The notes beneath the pieces are model-generated. The model did no database searches, was not told the origin of the DNA, and saw only the letters and a program-made list of their open reading frames with translations. Below, piece after piece: positions 16,901 through 25,109 of a DNA stretch of 50,303 nucleotides (position 1 is the stretch's first letter; each line of letters starts with the position of its first letter). Position numbers and translations under genes: made by a program. This DNA is from a virus, in the IMG/VR virus record IMGVR_UViG_3300023082_000013, positions 1 through 50,303 of that record; one strand, given 5' to 3'.

Positions 16901-19338
16901 TAACGCTTGGCATCAGCAACATGATCAACGGCATCACCTACAAGAGCGTTGCCGGCAGCTCCAACGTGGTGCTCACAGCCGCAGAAGCAAACGTGGGGAT
17001 CATCATTCTGACCGGCGCTCTGACCGGCAATATCACGGTATCGGTGCCCGCTGCGTTTGGCCTGTGGAACGTGCTCAATCGCACTACTGGTGCATTCACG
17101 ATCACGTTCAAAACAGTAGCGGCGGGTTCTGCTGGCCAGCTCGTTCTACAAGGCAAGCAAGCACAGCTGTTCAGTGATGGCACGCAAATCTATTACGGCG
17201 CCACTCAGTTTGAAGCCGGCTACTTCCGCGGCGAAGTGATCACCGAAAGCACCAACAGCTATCGCATGGTCAACAACCTTATCGGTTCATTCTGGCGGCA
17301 AGACAGCAACGCCCTGTACTTGATGCTGACCAACTCAGGCGATCCGCTCGGCACCTACAACGCCTTGCGCCCTATGTCGGTCAACCTTACGACCGGCAAA
17401 GTCGCAATGAGCCAGGGCCTTACTGTCCCGACCATGGCTGACGGTGCAAACACGCTTGACGCGGCAACGTGCTTGTTTGTTCAGAACGCGCTGGCGGTCT
17501 ATGGGCTGGCGCAAGTTTCGGCAACCGAAACAAACCTCAACACTTTGCGAGGCACTCAGTTTTTCGGGTTCTCTTCCTCGGCAACAGGCGCCGTTCCCGG
17601 TGCCGGCTACGATGCGGTGGGCTTCCAGATTGAGGCGGCCGGACAGCGCACGCAATTCGGGGTAGCGGCTGGGGGCCTTCTGTATGTTCGTACGGACGAC
17701 AGCACAAACCAGGCGGGCTTTGACCCTTGGGTGCCCCAGGCGAGCCAAGACTACGTCGCGGCCCAGCTTGCTGCTTACGGCGTAGGCACGCTGATCAGCA
17801 CTCCAATCACGGATTACAACGAGGCAACCACTGGCGGGCTGTTCCGTGCAAGTTCCACGGCACTAAACCCACCACCCTTGGCTGCTAACTATTCGGTGAT
17901 CGTGGCCCCGTTCAATGATGGTGGCTGCCTGCAGGTCGCGACACAACTGGGCGGACCTAGTCGTTCATTCACCCGCACCCAAGCCGGGAACGGCTGGACG
18001 GCCTGGCGTGAGTCTATCTATTCGGATTCACCGGCTTTTAGTGGTTTGCCTACTGCCCCGACTGCACTGGTATCTGCGCTTGGAAATCAGCTCGCAACGC
18101 TGGACTACGTTTCATCGTGGGCGCGCAAATATGATGGCGCAGGTATTTCTATCAGTACTGCGCAATACAACGTGCAGGCCGTTGATGTAGGCCGTTGGTT
18201 TAACATTTCTGCCGCCAATGCCGTCGCTACCCTGGTAGCAGCCAGCACGCTGACCGATGGTTTGAGCTACGTCTTTCGCAACGCGTCAGGGACTAACATT
18301 ACCCTGTCGTCGACCAGCGTGTTTAGCACCACCGTCTCGGCCACTACGCTTGTACTTGCCCCCGGTGAAGTCGTTGAAGTCACCTCAAACGCAAATCAGT
18401 GGTGGGTAACCAACCGCAGCAGCTTCGAGCAACTGGCGCGTAACGCCTCGCCAAATTTAACTGGCAGCCCAACCGCTCCGACTGCCGCATTAGGCGATAA
18501 AAGCCTGGTATTGGCCAATACCGCGTTCACGCAGGCGTCAATGGCTGTCTGGGGCCTCGGTGCTGTGGACGCCAAGGACACCTCCAACCTGAATACCGCC
18601 ACTGCAGGCGGCTGGTATCGCGCTGATTCGACCACTCTGAACACCCCGTCGCCCTCATACCTCGCGGTGCTGACAAGCCCATTTAACTCGAACGGGTGCC
18701 GTCAGGATGCGGTCATTCTGGACCCTGCAAACCCGCGCGCGTTCTTCCGGGTCCAGGGGGGCGGTACCTGGTCTGCATGGAAAGAGACGGCCACTGCGGA
18801 GCTTGTCTACTCGGTGGATAACCAGCGCTGCGGCGAAGTCACTCACTTTGCAATGAGCACGCCACCGCCTGGGTTCCTGAAACGAAACGGCGCCGCTGTG
18901 TCGCGCACCACTTACGCCAACCTGTTCGCCAAAATTGGCACTACCTACGGCGCCGGCGATGGTTCTACCACCTTCAACCTGCCCGATGACCGTGGTTACT
19001 TCGACCGTGGCTGGGTCGATGGGGGGGTCTATGACACCGGACGCGCGTTCGGCTCCCATCAAGACTCTACGAACGCCAGCCACACCCACACAGGTACAGC
19101 AGTGGCTGCAGGTGCACACAGCCACGTTACAAGTTTTCAACGAGAGAAGATCACAGCGAACACTGTCACCGATCCAGTTGGTGGTAACGCAGTGTTAGGC
19201 GATATCGACACTGACGGCATTCAACCGATGACGAGTAGCACGGCAGCTGCGCACACGCACACATTGAGCATTGCAGCTGCAGGCGGCACAGAATCTCGCC
19301 CTCTCAACACCGCCTACCTCGCTTGTATCAAATACTGA
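13948..19338 (+). CDS. tail fibre with knob repeats and collar tip
   Basis: An 1796-residue receptor-binding fibre. The N-terminal ~150 residues resemble the virion-attachment part of phage tail-collar fibres. From about residue 415 to 1610 there are at least eight pyocin-knob-like repeats of some 100 residues; four share a spacer ending VGDFG[LI]G (DNA near 15530, 15850, 16200 and 16545). The C terminus (about 1630-1796) matches a phage tail-collar domain: GEVTHFAMSTPPPGFL, the GDGSTTFNLPDDRGYFDRG strand, then SHTHT, GAHSH and AHTHT metal-binding histidine runs and the ending PLNTAYLACIKY. It presumably binds a surface polysaccharide or protein. Its chaperone is encoded next. Confidence 0.85.
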   Translation: MADPLIINPTLTLAGQQAALAASNQGVSLNLTHISYGMGKYAPVGNEVALKTPVSIKVSLAGGSRPTPYQLRMLSAWRENIGGEKAITEIAFWAGNVLAFIWSTAAGQAAFTKTDGVTAVHFIDLGLSSVPAASISITIDPQESVALAAVAAHEGASNAHPDYVKHSLFPDAQADLWAEVVGGSANAIALTMPAEVVLNAYRKGQVFRFMSSYANTSTVTMNVNGLGVKPVVKSGGNALIPSDLKANSVYDVVYDGTRFQLNGGVGGGQFYIEYPTAAATAKQVAYQGTYTPGSMMVFVGGAKLPQSGFTATDGQNVTLTAASAANIVVGTVVTIVALSTFAVADTYTKGEYQSFAATQAQAQDIASAVLDRWMSPQRVREAITARIQASTYDGAVSRLLVPGSFGLGGLTLPAFANINTLTVSGIYGWGAATIGRPVDSDAGEVIHMVGDTAAYASQLVTSHLSGRTWFRRKSNNVWSQVELFHSGNQLALGTTPAAGRTALELGTAAGADLTTSDTDETVGRVLRVGDFGLGRRDLPDYVGDLNALVATGFYFAGSAATNAPAGGISGMLIVLTNASNNTQQLFMTQGSTRFYQRSSAAGVWSQWVESWHTGNLVKTTSNSDATLGSMLKVGDFGIGAKALYLNNVLATVDDVTLPNGIYAASNATTGTKPATYGILMQEGRNNVAGTQGRVCQTFIDVDQAVAPRIYHRVYISATSAWGAWVEDWNSSNLFKTTNAMDVTPGAVTRVGDFGLGVTQTMGANAITTGTDLNNLIVSGLYGQAQNVQATLALNYPVAKAGTLLVQRGGSQIVTQTYQEYDSGRIWSRGIYSGTPSAWVMSWDTGTLVKTTSTLDTTIGRMVQVGDFGLGIDGGVKLTFATDADWAKPGGWSGFIDLAASRAKGVTTPTAVGFTSNYGAWQILGRRDSGGGYMGIYTDYGTGRMWVGYATTNTVAPTFQEIYSRASVPAFMQTLLDDATQAEAQVTLGISNMINGITYKSVAGSSNVVLTAAEANVGIIILTGALTGNITVSVPAAFGLWNVLNRTTGAFTITFKTVAAGSAGQLVLQGKQAQLFSDGTQIYYGATQFEAGYFRGEVITESTNSYRMVNNLIGSFWRQDSNALYLMLTNSGDPLGTYNALRPMSVNLTTGKVAMSQGLTVPTMADGANTLDAATCLFVQNALAVYGLAQVSATETNLNTLRGTQFFGFSSSATGAVPGAGYDAVGFQIEAAGQRTQFGVAAGGLLYVRTDDSTNQAGFDPWVPQASQDYVAAQLAAYGVGTLISTPITDYNEATTGGLFRASSTALNPPPLAANYSVIVAPFNDGGCLQVATQLGGPSRSFTRTQAGNGWTAWRESIYSDSPAFSGLPTAPTALVSALGNQLATLDYVSSWARKYDGAGISISTAQYNVQAVDVGRWFNISAANAVATLVAASTLTDGLSYVFRNASGTNITLSSTSVFSTTVSATTLVLAPGEVVEVTSNANQWWVTNRSSFEQLARNASPNLTGSPTAPTAALGDKSLVLANTAFTQASMAVWGLGAVDAKDTSNLNTATAGGWYRADSTTLNTPSPSYLAVLTSPFNSNGCRQDAVILDPANPRAFFRVQGGGTWSAWKETATAELVYSVDNQRCGEVTHFAMSTPPPGFLKRNGAAVSRTTYANLFAKIGTTYGAGDGSTTFNLPDDRGYFDRGWVDGGVYDTGRAFGSHQDSTNASHTHTGTAVAAGAHSHVTSFQREKITANTVTDPVGGNAVLGDIDTDGIQPMTSSTAAAHTHTLSIAAAGGTESRPLNTAYLACIKY

Positions 19339-19351
19339 TTAGGGATTGACC

Positions 19352-20092
19352 ATGAGCACTGAAAAAACACAAGACCTTTTGCCATCGACTGGCGATGAAG
19401 TGGGGATCGAGGTTCCACCCGTGGCCACCCCTGTCGTTGTCCGGGATTGGTGGCTTGCAGAGGGCGTGCAGGCGCCGTGCATCTGCAACATTCGAGCGAG
19501 TACCAGGGAGTTCATGGGCGCCGGTGTGGCTGATTACAGCCCACTGGAGCCAGGGGTGTGGTTGATTCCCGCAAATGCCTTCCAGTGCGAGCCGCCTACC
19601 GTCGAAGAGGGCTATGCAGCTATCAGATCGGCAGACGGCACCGAGTGGCTGCCAGTCATCGACCATCGCGGCAAAACGATCTACAGCACCGCTACCGGCG
19701 AGCCTACCAAATGCGAGTCGCTTGGCGAGCTGACCGCTGATTGGACGCTAACCGCACCGAAAACCGAGTTTGACGAGTGGGACAATGGCGAATGGGTGCC
19801 GGATCAGGCCGCGCTCGATGGAGCGCGCCTGGCGCAGGCGGCCAAGAAGAAATCCTTGTTGACCCAGCTCAGCACCACCTCGATCACTACGCTGCAGTAC
19901 GCCGCAGACTTGGATATGGCCACCGATGAAGAAACCGCCACGCTCAAGGCCTGGAAGGTGTTTCAGGTGTATCTGAGTCGTGTGCCGGCCGACCCTACGG
20001 CAGCGCAATGGCCTGTCAGCCCGATGGGTGACGCCACGAACGCCTGGCTTGCTGCGCAGGGCTACGTCGAAACCGTTCCTGCAGCGGGCTAA
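19352..20092 (+). CDS. tail fibre assembly protein
   Basis: A 246-residue protein starting at ATG 19352 with AGGGA six bases upstream. It looks like a phage tail-fibre assembly chaperone (Caudo_TAP family): a beta-rich N-terminal half, a linker, and the C-terminal signature LKAWKVFQVYLSRV followed by DPTAAQWPVSP. Such proteins assist trimer folding of the fibre and are encoded directly after it, as here, 13 bases behind the fibre stop codon. The protein is probably not part of the finished virion. Confidence 0.82.
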   Translation: MSTEKTQDLLPSTGDEVGIEVPPVATPVVVRDWWLAEGVQAPCICNIRASTREFMGAGVADYSPLEPGVWLIPANAFQCEPPTVEEGYAAIRSADGTEWLPVIDHRGKTIYSTATGEPTKCESLGELTADWTLTAPKTEFDEWDNGEWVPDQAALDGARLAQAAKKKSLLTQLSTTSITTLQYAADLDMATDEETATLKAWKVFQVYLSRVPADPTAAQWPVSPMGDATNAWLAAQGYVETVPAAG

Positions 20093-20112
20093 GCGGTTCA
20101 ATCACTTTTAAC

Positions 20113-20133
20113 GCGCCAGCGCATTGCTGGCGC
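20113..20133. promoter_or_regulatory. hairpin in the leader before gene 20144
   Basis: GCGCCAGC (20113-20120) pairs with GCTGGCGC (20126-20133) over a five-base loop. No T-run follows and the ribosome site GGGGGCG comes straight after it, so it is more likely a processing or leader hairpin than a full terminator. Confidence 0.55.
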
Positions 20134-20143
20134 AGGGGGCGTT

Positions 20144-20929
20144 ATGGCGGGTACTTCAAACGGCAGCTTTGACCAGATCAAGAAGGGTTTCGGCCACTAC
20201 CTTGCACGTTGGCGTAAGGGGATTTACGCGGACTACGCCGACACCGACGCCGTGCGGTCATTTCTGGAGCGACCATTCAAACAGGCTGTGCAGTGGGCGC
20301 CGGCGCGCATGATCGATGCCGCCGAGGACATGCTGGCGCTGTACCGCAAATCCGCAAACGGTGAAAACGGCCCGGCCGCCGCGCTGCCTGTGGTGCTGCT
20401 GGCCATGGACGATAACTTTCTCGGTACCGGCGCCGACTGGAGCGGTCAGCACGTCAGCCGGCGCCTGGTGCAGATCATGGAAGGCGGTTCCTGGTACGGC
20501 TACAAGCACGTCCAGCAGGATCGACGCGCCCAAGTGGTGATCATCGCCAGCGAAGGCGGATCTGCGCAAAGCCTGGCCGCTCAGCTGGCATCGTTCATCC
20601 AGCAGCCGAAAAACCGCTGGTTTGACGCCCCTTACGTGTTTGGTGAGTACAAGGTGCCGATGCAGATCACCCTCGAAACCAACCGTATCGACTGGATGAA
20701 CGTGGCGGTGCCGGCAGACGCCAAAAACCTCAAGATTCTGGCCGCCGATATCACCCTCAAGTGCTCGATCCCCTACTTTGACGCGCCCCAGCCGGGCGAG
20801 CCGAACGACGGCAGTGACCACACCCCGCCAGGCTACCCGCTGGTGCAAGTGATCCAGGCTGACGACGTGGCCACCAGTGTGCGTACGATCGGCACCATTG
20901 AAGGCGTGACGTGGAGCAGCACCCGTTGA
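20144..20929 (+). CDS. tail/baseplate structural protein, unassigned
   Basis: A 261-residue protein starting behind GGGGGCG. Three parts are visible: a charged helical N terminus, a central helix-strand region with DNFLGTGADWSGQHVSRRLV, and a beta-rich C terminus with ITLETNRIDWMNVAVP. It has no family I recognise. It precedes the probable hub, the gpV-like spike and the PAAR protein in a tightly packed cluster and overlaps the next gene by 19 bases, so it very probably belongs to the central baseplate. Confidence 0.6.
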   Translation: MAGTSNGSFDQIKKGFGHYLARWRKGIYADYADTDAVRSFLERPFKQAVQWAPARMIDAAEDMLALYRKSANGENGPAAALPVVLLAMDDNFLGTGADWSGQHVSRRLVQIMEGGSWYGYKHVQQDRRAQVVIIASEGGSAQSLAAQLASFIQQPKNRWFDAPYVFGEYKVPMQITLETNRIDWMNVAVPADAKNLKILAADITLKCSIPYFDAPQPGEPNDGSDHTPPGYPLVQVIQADDVATSVRTIGTIEGVTWSSTR

Positions 20930-21825
20930 ACATCCTGCTCAAGGAAAACGGCGATCAGCTGCCCACCGACGTTGTACTGCGCTGGGTGCTGCGCTCGGAT
21001 CTGGCGCCGGTACCGCGCACGGTCGAATTCACGGCCAAGCTGATCGATGGCGTGGAAGATCGCCTGGTGGAAGGCGCATCGTTCTGGTCCGGACGGGAGA
21101 ACCTGCGCTATGAAATCGTCCACACGGACAAGGCGCAACCACTTGGCCAGGTGCAGGGCAAGAGCCAGCAACAGTCAATGAACGTCACAGGGCTGCTCTA
21201 CAACTGCGCCAACGTGGCCAAGCCGCGCCAGACGGCCATTGTGCAAGAGGGACAGACGTTCGGCGCTGCGTACCGATCGAGCGGCGCTTATGCCTCGATC
21301 GCCAATGACTTCGTCGTGCCGCGCTTTACCTGTTTTCGTGGGTTTGAGCCTAGCGTGCAGCTCGTGCAGATCCTGCAGGAGGAAGGCGCCGCCCTGGTGC
21401 TGCGCAACGGACAAATCAGCGCCATCCGCCTGGTGGATCTGATGGCGCAATCGCCGGTCGATGACATTGGCCAGGTGGACAGCGCCGCCAAGGTCACCAG
21501 CGAATTCCAGCAGTTTCAGCAGGTGCCGTCGTACTTCTCAACCAACGACAAGGCCGATCTGGTGTTCGGGCCCATGAACCAGGGGCGGCGAATGAGCTTC
21601 CAGCCTGGTATGGATCTGCGCCAGCTGCGCAACGCCAGCAGCGTGCTGGTGCGCACCAAGACCGTGGATAGCATGATTTGTCAGCAGATCGTCGCCGGCG
21701 ACGTGCTGCGCGTGGCGGGTGAAAACCTGGTGGTGCTGACGGCCGCGCACTGCATGGAGAATAACGAAGGGGCTGTGGAGGACCGCAGCCGTCTTTGGTT
21801 GGGGAAACTGTTCGATGCCATGTGA
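20911..21825 (+). CDS. probable baseplate hub protein
   Basis: A 304-residue beta-rich protein. It follows another baseplate candidate and is directly followed by the spike and its PAAR tip, the place of the hub (P2 gpD / T4 gp27) in contractile tails. The sequence has the mixed tube-like strands expected (VEFTAKLIDG, LRYEIVHTDKAQPLG) but no motif decisive for gpD. The start is uncertain: GTG at 20911 overlaps the upstream gene; TTG at 20926 is an alternative. The 3' end overlaps the spike gene by 11 bases. The name is inferred mostly from order. Confidence 0.6.
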   Translation: MEQHPLNILLKENGDQLPTDVVLRWVLRSDLAPVPRTVEFTAKLIDGVEDRLVEGASFWSGRENLRYEIVHTDKAQPLGQVQGKSQQQSMNVTGLLYNCANVAKPRQTAIVQEGQTFGAAYRSSGAYASIANDFVVPRFTCFRGFEPSVQLVQILQEEGAALVLRNGQISAIRLVDLMAQSPVDDIGQVDSAAKVTSEFQQFQQVPSYFSTNDKADLVFGPMNQGRRMSFQPGMDLRQLRNASSVLVRTKTVDSMICQQIVAGDVLRVAGENLVVLTAAHCMENNEGAVEDRSRLWLGKLFDAM

Positions 21826-22255
21826 CCTATATCCCGCGTTCGTGCGCTCTGTGGACCGGGCGCGCCGTGAAGTGCGTGTGGAAATTCCGCCGTTCACCGA
21901 CGGGGCGAGTATCTGGCCACTGGCGGATATCAACTACCCGATCGGCGACGACTCCAAGAACACCGAGATACGCATCGTGGAGGGGCTACCCGTCAATATC
22001 AGCTTCTACAACGGCGACCCGCGCTATCCGGTCATCATGGGGTTTCGCAACCCGCACGTAGGCAACGGGCTGGGCTGGCGACGATGGAACCATGACAACA
22101 TCGAGTGGAACGCTGACAAGGTGGTGAACATCAACGCCGGCGAGACGATCAACCTCACGGCGGGGTCAACGATCGTGCTCAAGGTGGGCGGCTCGACTGT
22201 CACCATCACTCCAAGCGCAGTCACCGTTAAGTCTCCCAAGGTCAATCTCAACTGA
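21815..22255 (+). CDS. baseplate spike protein, gpV-like
   Basis: A 146-residue central spike protein. Residues 1-90 form an OB-like domain (VRVEIPPFTDGASIWPLADI, PVIMGFRNPHVG) and the C-terminal third is a run of alternating Thr/Val/Ile and Asn/Gly, TINLTAGSTIVLKVGGSTVT, typical of the triple-stranded beta-helix of P2 gpV and T4 gp5C. It should form a trimeric needle that punctures the outer membrane. It sits between the hub and the PAAR tip. Confidence 0.82.
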   Translation: MPCDLYPAFVRSVDRARREVRVEIPPFTDGASIWPLADINYPIGDDSKNTEIRIVEGLPVNISFYNGDPRYPVIMGFRNPHVGNGLGWRRWNHDNIEWNADKVVNINAGETINLTAGSTIVLKVGGSTVTITPSAVTVKSPKVNLN

Positions 22256-22266
22256 TAGGAGGCGTC

Positions 22267-22530
22267 ATGCCTGGTGCATCGCGTGTGGGAGTGGACAGTG
22301 CTGGGGGCGTGATCACCGGCAACCTGGCGCCCACGGTGTTTGTGAACGGCGCCCCGATCGTGGTGAAGGGTGCAGGCGTGGCGGGTCATGGTGTGGGCGC
22401 CCACGCAGGCCCCGTGATGGTCGGCGCCAGCGCCACGGTGTTCGCCAACGGCATACCGGTCTGTCGGGCGGGTGACGCGGCCAACTGTACGCACACTGCC
22501 TCCGGATCTGCTGACGTGCTGGTGGGTTAA
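22267..22530 (+). CDS. PAAR-type spike tip protein
   Basis: An 87-residue protein with PAAR-repeat character. It has three short hydrophobic repeats: FVNGAPIVVKGAGVAGHG, GPVMVGASATVFANGIP and CRAGDAANCTHTASG. PAAR proteins sharpen the gpV-like needle and often carry a metal through His/Cys residues, which are present here (H, C and CTHT). The gene follows the spike gene by 11 bases, as expected, and ends the distal tail cluster. Confidence 0.83.
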   Translation: MPGASRVGVDSAGGVITGNLAPTVFVNGAPIVVKGAGVAGHGVGAHAGPVMVGASATVFANGIPVCRAGDAANCTHTASGSADVLVG

Positions 22531-22549
22531 GCACGCAAACGCCCATCAG

Positions 22550-22573
22550 TGCGGCCAATTCCACGGCCGCACA
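22550..22573. terminator. hairpin after the PAAR gene
   Basis: GTGCGGCC and GGCCGCAC are perfect eight-base arms over an eight-base loop. There is no T-run, so termination is uncertain; it marks the boundary between the tail genes and the DarA-like gene. Confidence 0.5.
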
Positions 22574-22605
22574 ATGTCCCCATACATCAACAATGGGGGC
22601 AGACC

Positions 22606-24153
22606 ATGCCAGTTTTGAACGCGTTGGACTTTACCAGCGCATCGGCCGCCGAGAGCGCGCTAAAGAAGATCAAGCAGTGGATGGTTCGGGGCGGTCAGCC
22701 CGTGGTGTCCACCGAGTTCATCGATAAGCCCAGGCGCAGCAACGGCATCACTTATCGTGAGGCCACCTTGACGCTGGCCAGCGGGCAGCTGATCACCCTG
22801 CGCGTGAACGCAACCGGCGACATCTTCCAGGCCGTGCTCAACAGCTCCGTGGTCCCCATCAAGAACCACGACGACATGGCCAAGGCCGTGGGCGAGCTGG
22901 CCAGCCTGGCAGAAAAGAATCAGGCCGCGTTCCAGAAGGCCCAGGCTCGCGTCAAAGTCGAGTTGCCCCCAGGCCTGAGCACGCCCAAGCCCAAGATGGC
23001 CGAGGTGCTGCAGCAGCGCATCACCGAGCTGGATACCCATATCGCCGATCGCAAAGCCACTGTCGCGGATCTGCAGCAGAAGCTTGGCGTTATGACGGAC
23101 AGCACCCGCCAGCCGCCTGCTGAACTGTCCGGCGCCGAGATTGACGTTATTCGCGCATTGGGCAAGCGCGGCCCGCTCGAGGATGGCGAGTTGCCGAGTA
23201 AAGCGGGCCGCTCTGATTTGTGCGATCGCGGCTATGTGACAGCGGCCGAAGGTATGAACACCCTGACGGACGAAGGCCGCGCTGCTCTTGCCATGATGGA
23301 CAGCATTGAAGTGGCGCCGGCACTGCCTATTGGCCCGCAACCGATGTCGTGGCTGGGCTTCAAGATAGTCAATCAGGCGTTTGTGGATGAAGTCGGCCCT
23401 ATCGACGTGCCTTCACGCTTCCAGATCGGCGCTGACGTATTCCTGGGGATGGGCCAGGACGGCGACAGGATGGACATCGCCGCGAAAGTGATCGGGGCCA
23501 GCTTCCGGGCTTCAAAAGTGCACTACACCTTGGCGGTGCCCACCGAGTCTGCTGGCGGCCAGCCGATGTATGCGGTGTTGCACGATGTAGATTCGATTGC
23601 TGTAGCGTCCGCCGACGACATTCTCGACAGCGCCACAAGCCCGGCGCCTGTCGAGTCGCTCGATGCCTTCAAAGAGCCCCAGCCGGAACCCACGGCAATG
23701 CCGTTGGCGGCCGCTTACGTGGCGGCGCGGGACATTGTGACGGCAGATCCTGCAATGCTCGACAGCGCGGCTACGGCTGGCGCTGTGGCGCAGCTGCGCA
23801 TTGCTCTGGACGTGGTAGAGACGAACTACCCCATCAACGTTGAAGCGGGGAACCTCGAGCAGGCCGCGCTCGAGCAGGATCTGGCAGCGTCATTCAAGCT
23901 GGCGATCGGCATGCTGGACAGCGCGCCGGTGGTGATCAGTGACGCGGGGCTGGCGCAGCTGGTGGCCATCGCCCTGGTGTCAGCGGCCGAGAGCGAGGGC
24001 ATTGCTGACCAGGGCGCACTGGCCGAGCTGCTGGCGCTGGGAATGGTAGAAACCGACTCAGGGCTGTTCATGGTCACGGCCAAGGGCGCCAATGCGCTCG
24101 ATGATGCCGGCTATGACCCGTATGGCGAGCCCTACGCCGCCAGCGAGGACTAG
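22606..24153 (+). CDS. DarA-like head-packaged protein with cleavage motifs
   Basis: A 515-residue protein behind GGGGGCAGACC. Residues about 1-115 resemble the DarA-N domain of anti-restriction head proteins (ITYREATLTLASGQLITLRV, then FQAVLNSSVVPIKNHDDM and a helical segment). A coiled-coil stretch (about 120-165) follows. The rest is alanine-rich helical sequence with M-M-D-S (230), I-L-D-S (339), M-L-D-S (384) and M-L-D-S (436), and M-T-D-S at 163. I infer processing by the prohead protease and packaging in the head, as for P1 DarA. The stop codon interlocks with that of an opposite-strand gene (CTAG at 24150-24153). Confidence 0.75.
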   Translation: MPVLNALDFTSASAAESALKKIKQWMVRGGQPVVSTEFIDKPRRSNGITYREATLTLASGQLITLRVNATGDIFQAVLNSSVVPIKNHDDMAKAVGELASLAEKNQAAFQKAQARVKVELPPGLSTPKPKMAEVLQQRITELDTHIADRKATVADLQQKLGVMTDSTRQPPAELSGAEIDVIRALGKRGPLEDGELPSKAGRSDLCDRGYVTAAEGMNTLTDEGRAALAMMDSIEVAPALPIGPQPMSWLGFKIVNQAFVDEVGPIDVPSRFQIGADVFLGMGQDGDRMDIAAKVIGASFRASKVHYTLAVPTESAGGQPMYAVLHDVDSIAVASADDILDSATSPAPVESLDAFKEPQPEPTAMPLAAAYVAARDIVTADPAMLDSAATAGAVAQLRIALDVVETNYPINVEAGNLEQAALEQDLAASFKLAIGMLDSAPVVISDAGLAQLVAIALVSAAESEGIADQGALAELLALGMVETDSGLFMVTAKGANALDDAGYDPYGEPYAASED

Positions 24154-24611
24154 ACCGAAAGGATGTCGTACATGCTCGCTACCCGGTCCATCTGATCGGA
24201 TAGCGCGCCTATCGAGCGTTGACGCGACTGGAAGTGCGCCAGCGCCAGTACCGCCATTTCACCATTGCTGAAATCTGGGGCGAGGCGATATTTCTGCCCA
24301 TTTGTGTCGATACCGTCTGTTTCTATCCTCGGACGGTACTTTGCGACCTCGTCATCTATCAAGAACGTGCCCAAGCCCTCCCCTTCCTTGTAGGCCAGGA
24401 TCGCCGACTGCAGGTGTTCCTCAGTGAACAGGCAGTCGTAGTTCGGCAATCGCATATTGGTCACAAAGGCAAAGCCCGCAAGGGGTTCATCCCGATACTT
24501 GACCCCTTTTGCGACGGAAAGTACCCCCGTCGCGTCATCCCGCAGCGCCGCTAATGTAATGGGGCTGGCGCCAATGCCGCCGTATCCGCCAATCGATACC
24601 AGGATTTTCAT
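24150..24611 (-). CDS. opposite-strand accessory protein of unknown function
   Basis: A 153-residue protein on the minus strand with AAAGGG ahead of its ATG. It starts MKILVSIGGYGGIGAS and contains CLFTEEHLQSAILAYKEGEG and FLIDDEVAKYRPRIE; no family is recognised. The N terminus has a Rossmann-like 'GGYGGIG' glycine turn, but no complete nucleotide-binding motif can be claimed. It is one of only two predicted genes opposed to the rest. It lies beside an AT-rich divergent intergenic region and shares CTAG with the stop of the DarA-like gene. It is probably an accessory (moron-type) gene. Confidence 0.6.
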   Translation of the reverse strand: MKILVSIGGYGGIGASPITLAALRDDATGVLSVAKGVKYRDEPLAGFAFVTNMRLPNYDCLFTEEHLQSAILAYKEGEGLGTFLIDDEVAKYRPRIETDGIDTNGQKYRLAPDFSNGEMAVLALAHFQSRQRSIGALSDQMDRVASMYDILSV

Positions 24612-24731
24612 ATGCAGCCCTTTAAGGTGATTTATAAATAAATCGCTATTGGATTGGTTTACTAAAAATAAATGAAATGCTAATGTCTTTTCCGCAACAC
24701 CTATCAGCCAGATAACGAAAGGATCGCTTCA
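24612..24731. promoter_or_regulatory. AT-rich divergent promoter region
   Basis: About 120 bases between diverging genes; the part near 24630-24690 is strikingly AT-rich (TTATAAATAAATCGC, AAAAATAAATGAAATGC). It should hold promoters for both the minus-strand gene and the small membrane protein. Its right end contains ATCAGCCAGATAA (24703-24715), repeated at 25120-25132 before parA. Confidence 0.55.
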
Positions 24732-24974
24732 ATGAGCACACCGAATCGTACCCCTCCCATCTACATGCGCCGTGAGGCGTGTTTCCTCCTTGGCGTCGTA
24801 TTCGCCCTGTGCCTGGGCCTGGTCGGCAAGTCCGACTATGAGCAGAAAGTGGCAGACGTTGAGTACACCTGCGACATGATCAAGGCTCGGGCATGGCCGT
24901 CCGCAGTTCGCCCAGCGTGCAAGCACGAAGCACGGGAAGCTGAGCAAGCGCCGCAACAACTCGCCAAGCTGTAA
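24732..24974 (+). CDS. small single-pass membrane protein
   Basis: An 80-residue protein behind GAAAGGATCG. Residues about 17-33 (EACFLLGVVFALCLGLVG) form one membrane segment, followed by a soluble region with C-x(n)-C spacing (YTCDMIKAR, RPACKHEAREA) and a helical end. It is probably inserted in the inner membrane with the C-terminal half outside the membrane plane. A lysis, exclusion or regulatory role is possible, but nothing in the sequence decides. A strong terminator follows. Confidence 0.6.
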   Translation: MSTPNRTPPIYMRREACFLLGVVFALCLGLVGKSDYEQKVADVEYTCDMIKARAWPSAVRPACKHEAREAEQAPQQLAKL

Positions 24975-24990
24975 CCGGCCTAGAGGACAG

Positions 24991-25016
24991 AAGCCCAGCA
25001 AATGCTGGGCTTTTTT
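24991..25016 (+). terminator. strong intrinsic terminator
   Basis: AAGCCCAGCA and TGCTGGGCTT form the stem over a very short loop and are followed by TTTT. It isolates the small membrane-protein gene from the partition locus. Confidence 0.9.
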
Positions 25017-25031
25017 GTGGATGATAGAATC

Positions 25032-25109
25032 AAACGCGCGAAGGCGCCAACGCGCGTAAGCGCTTCTGCGCCTTGGAGGGTTCGCACGTACGCGCTTTGT
25101 GGTTATGAT
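25032..25109 (+). promoter_or_regulatory. parA promoter with partition operator repeats
   Basis: Repeats of an ACGCGCG-type element (25034-25040, 25050-25058) and GTACGCGC (25088-25095) lie before a TATGAT -10 box (25104-25109). The segment AAGGCGCCAACGCGCG (25041-25056) recurs almost unchanged near 34700. These are the expected sites of partition-protein binding and self-control. The leader ends with ATCAGCCAGATAA (25120-25132), shared with gene 24732. Confidence 0.7.

Noticed and set aside
20144-20929. M-I-D-A in this baseplate candidate as a protease site
   Set aside because: Differs at the second position and occurs once in a helix; treated as chance.
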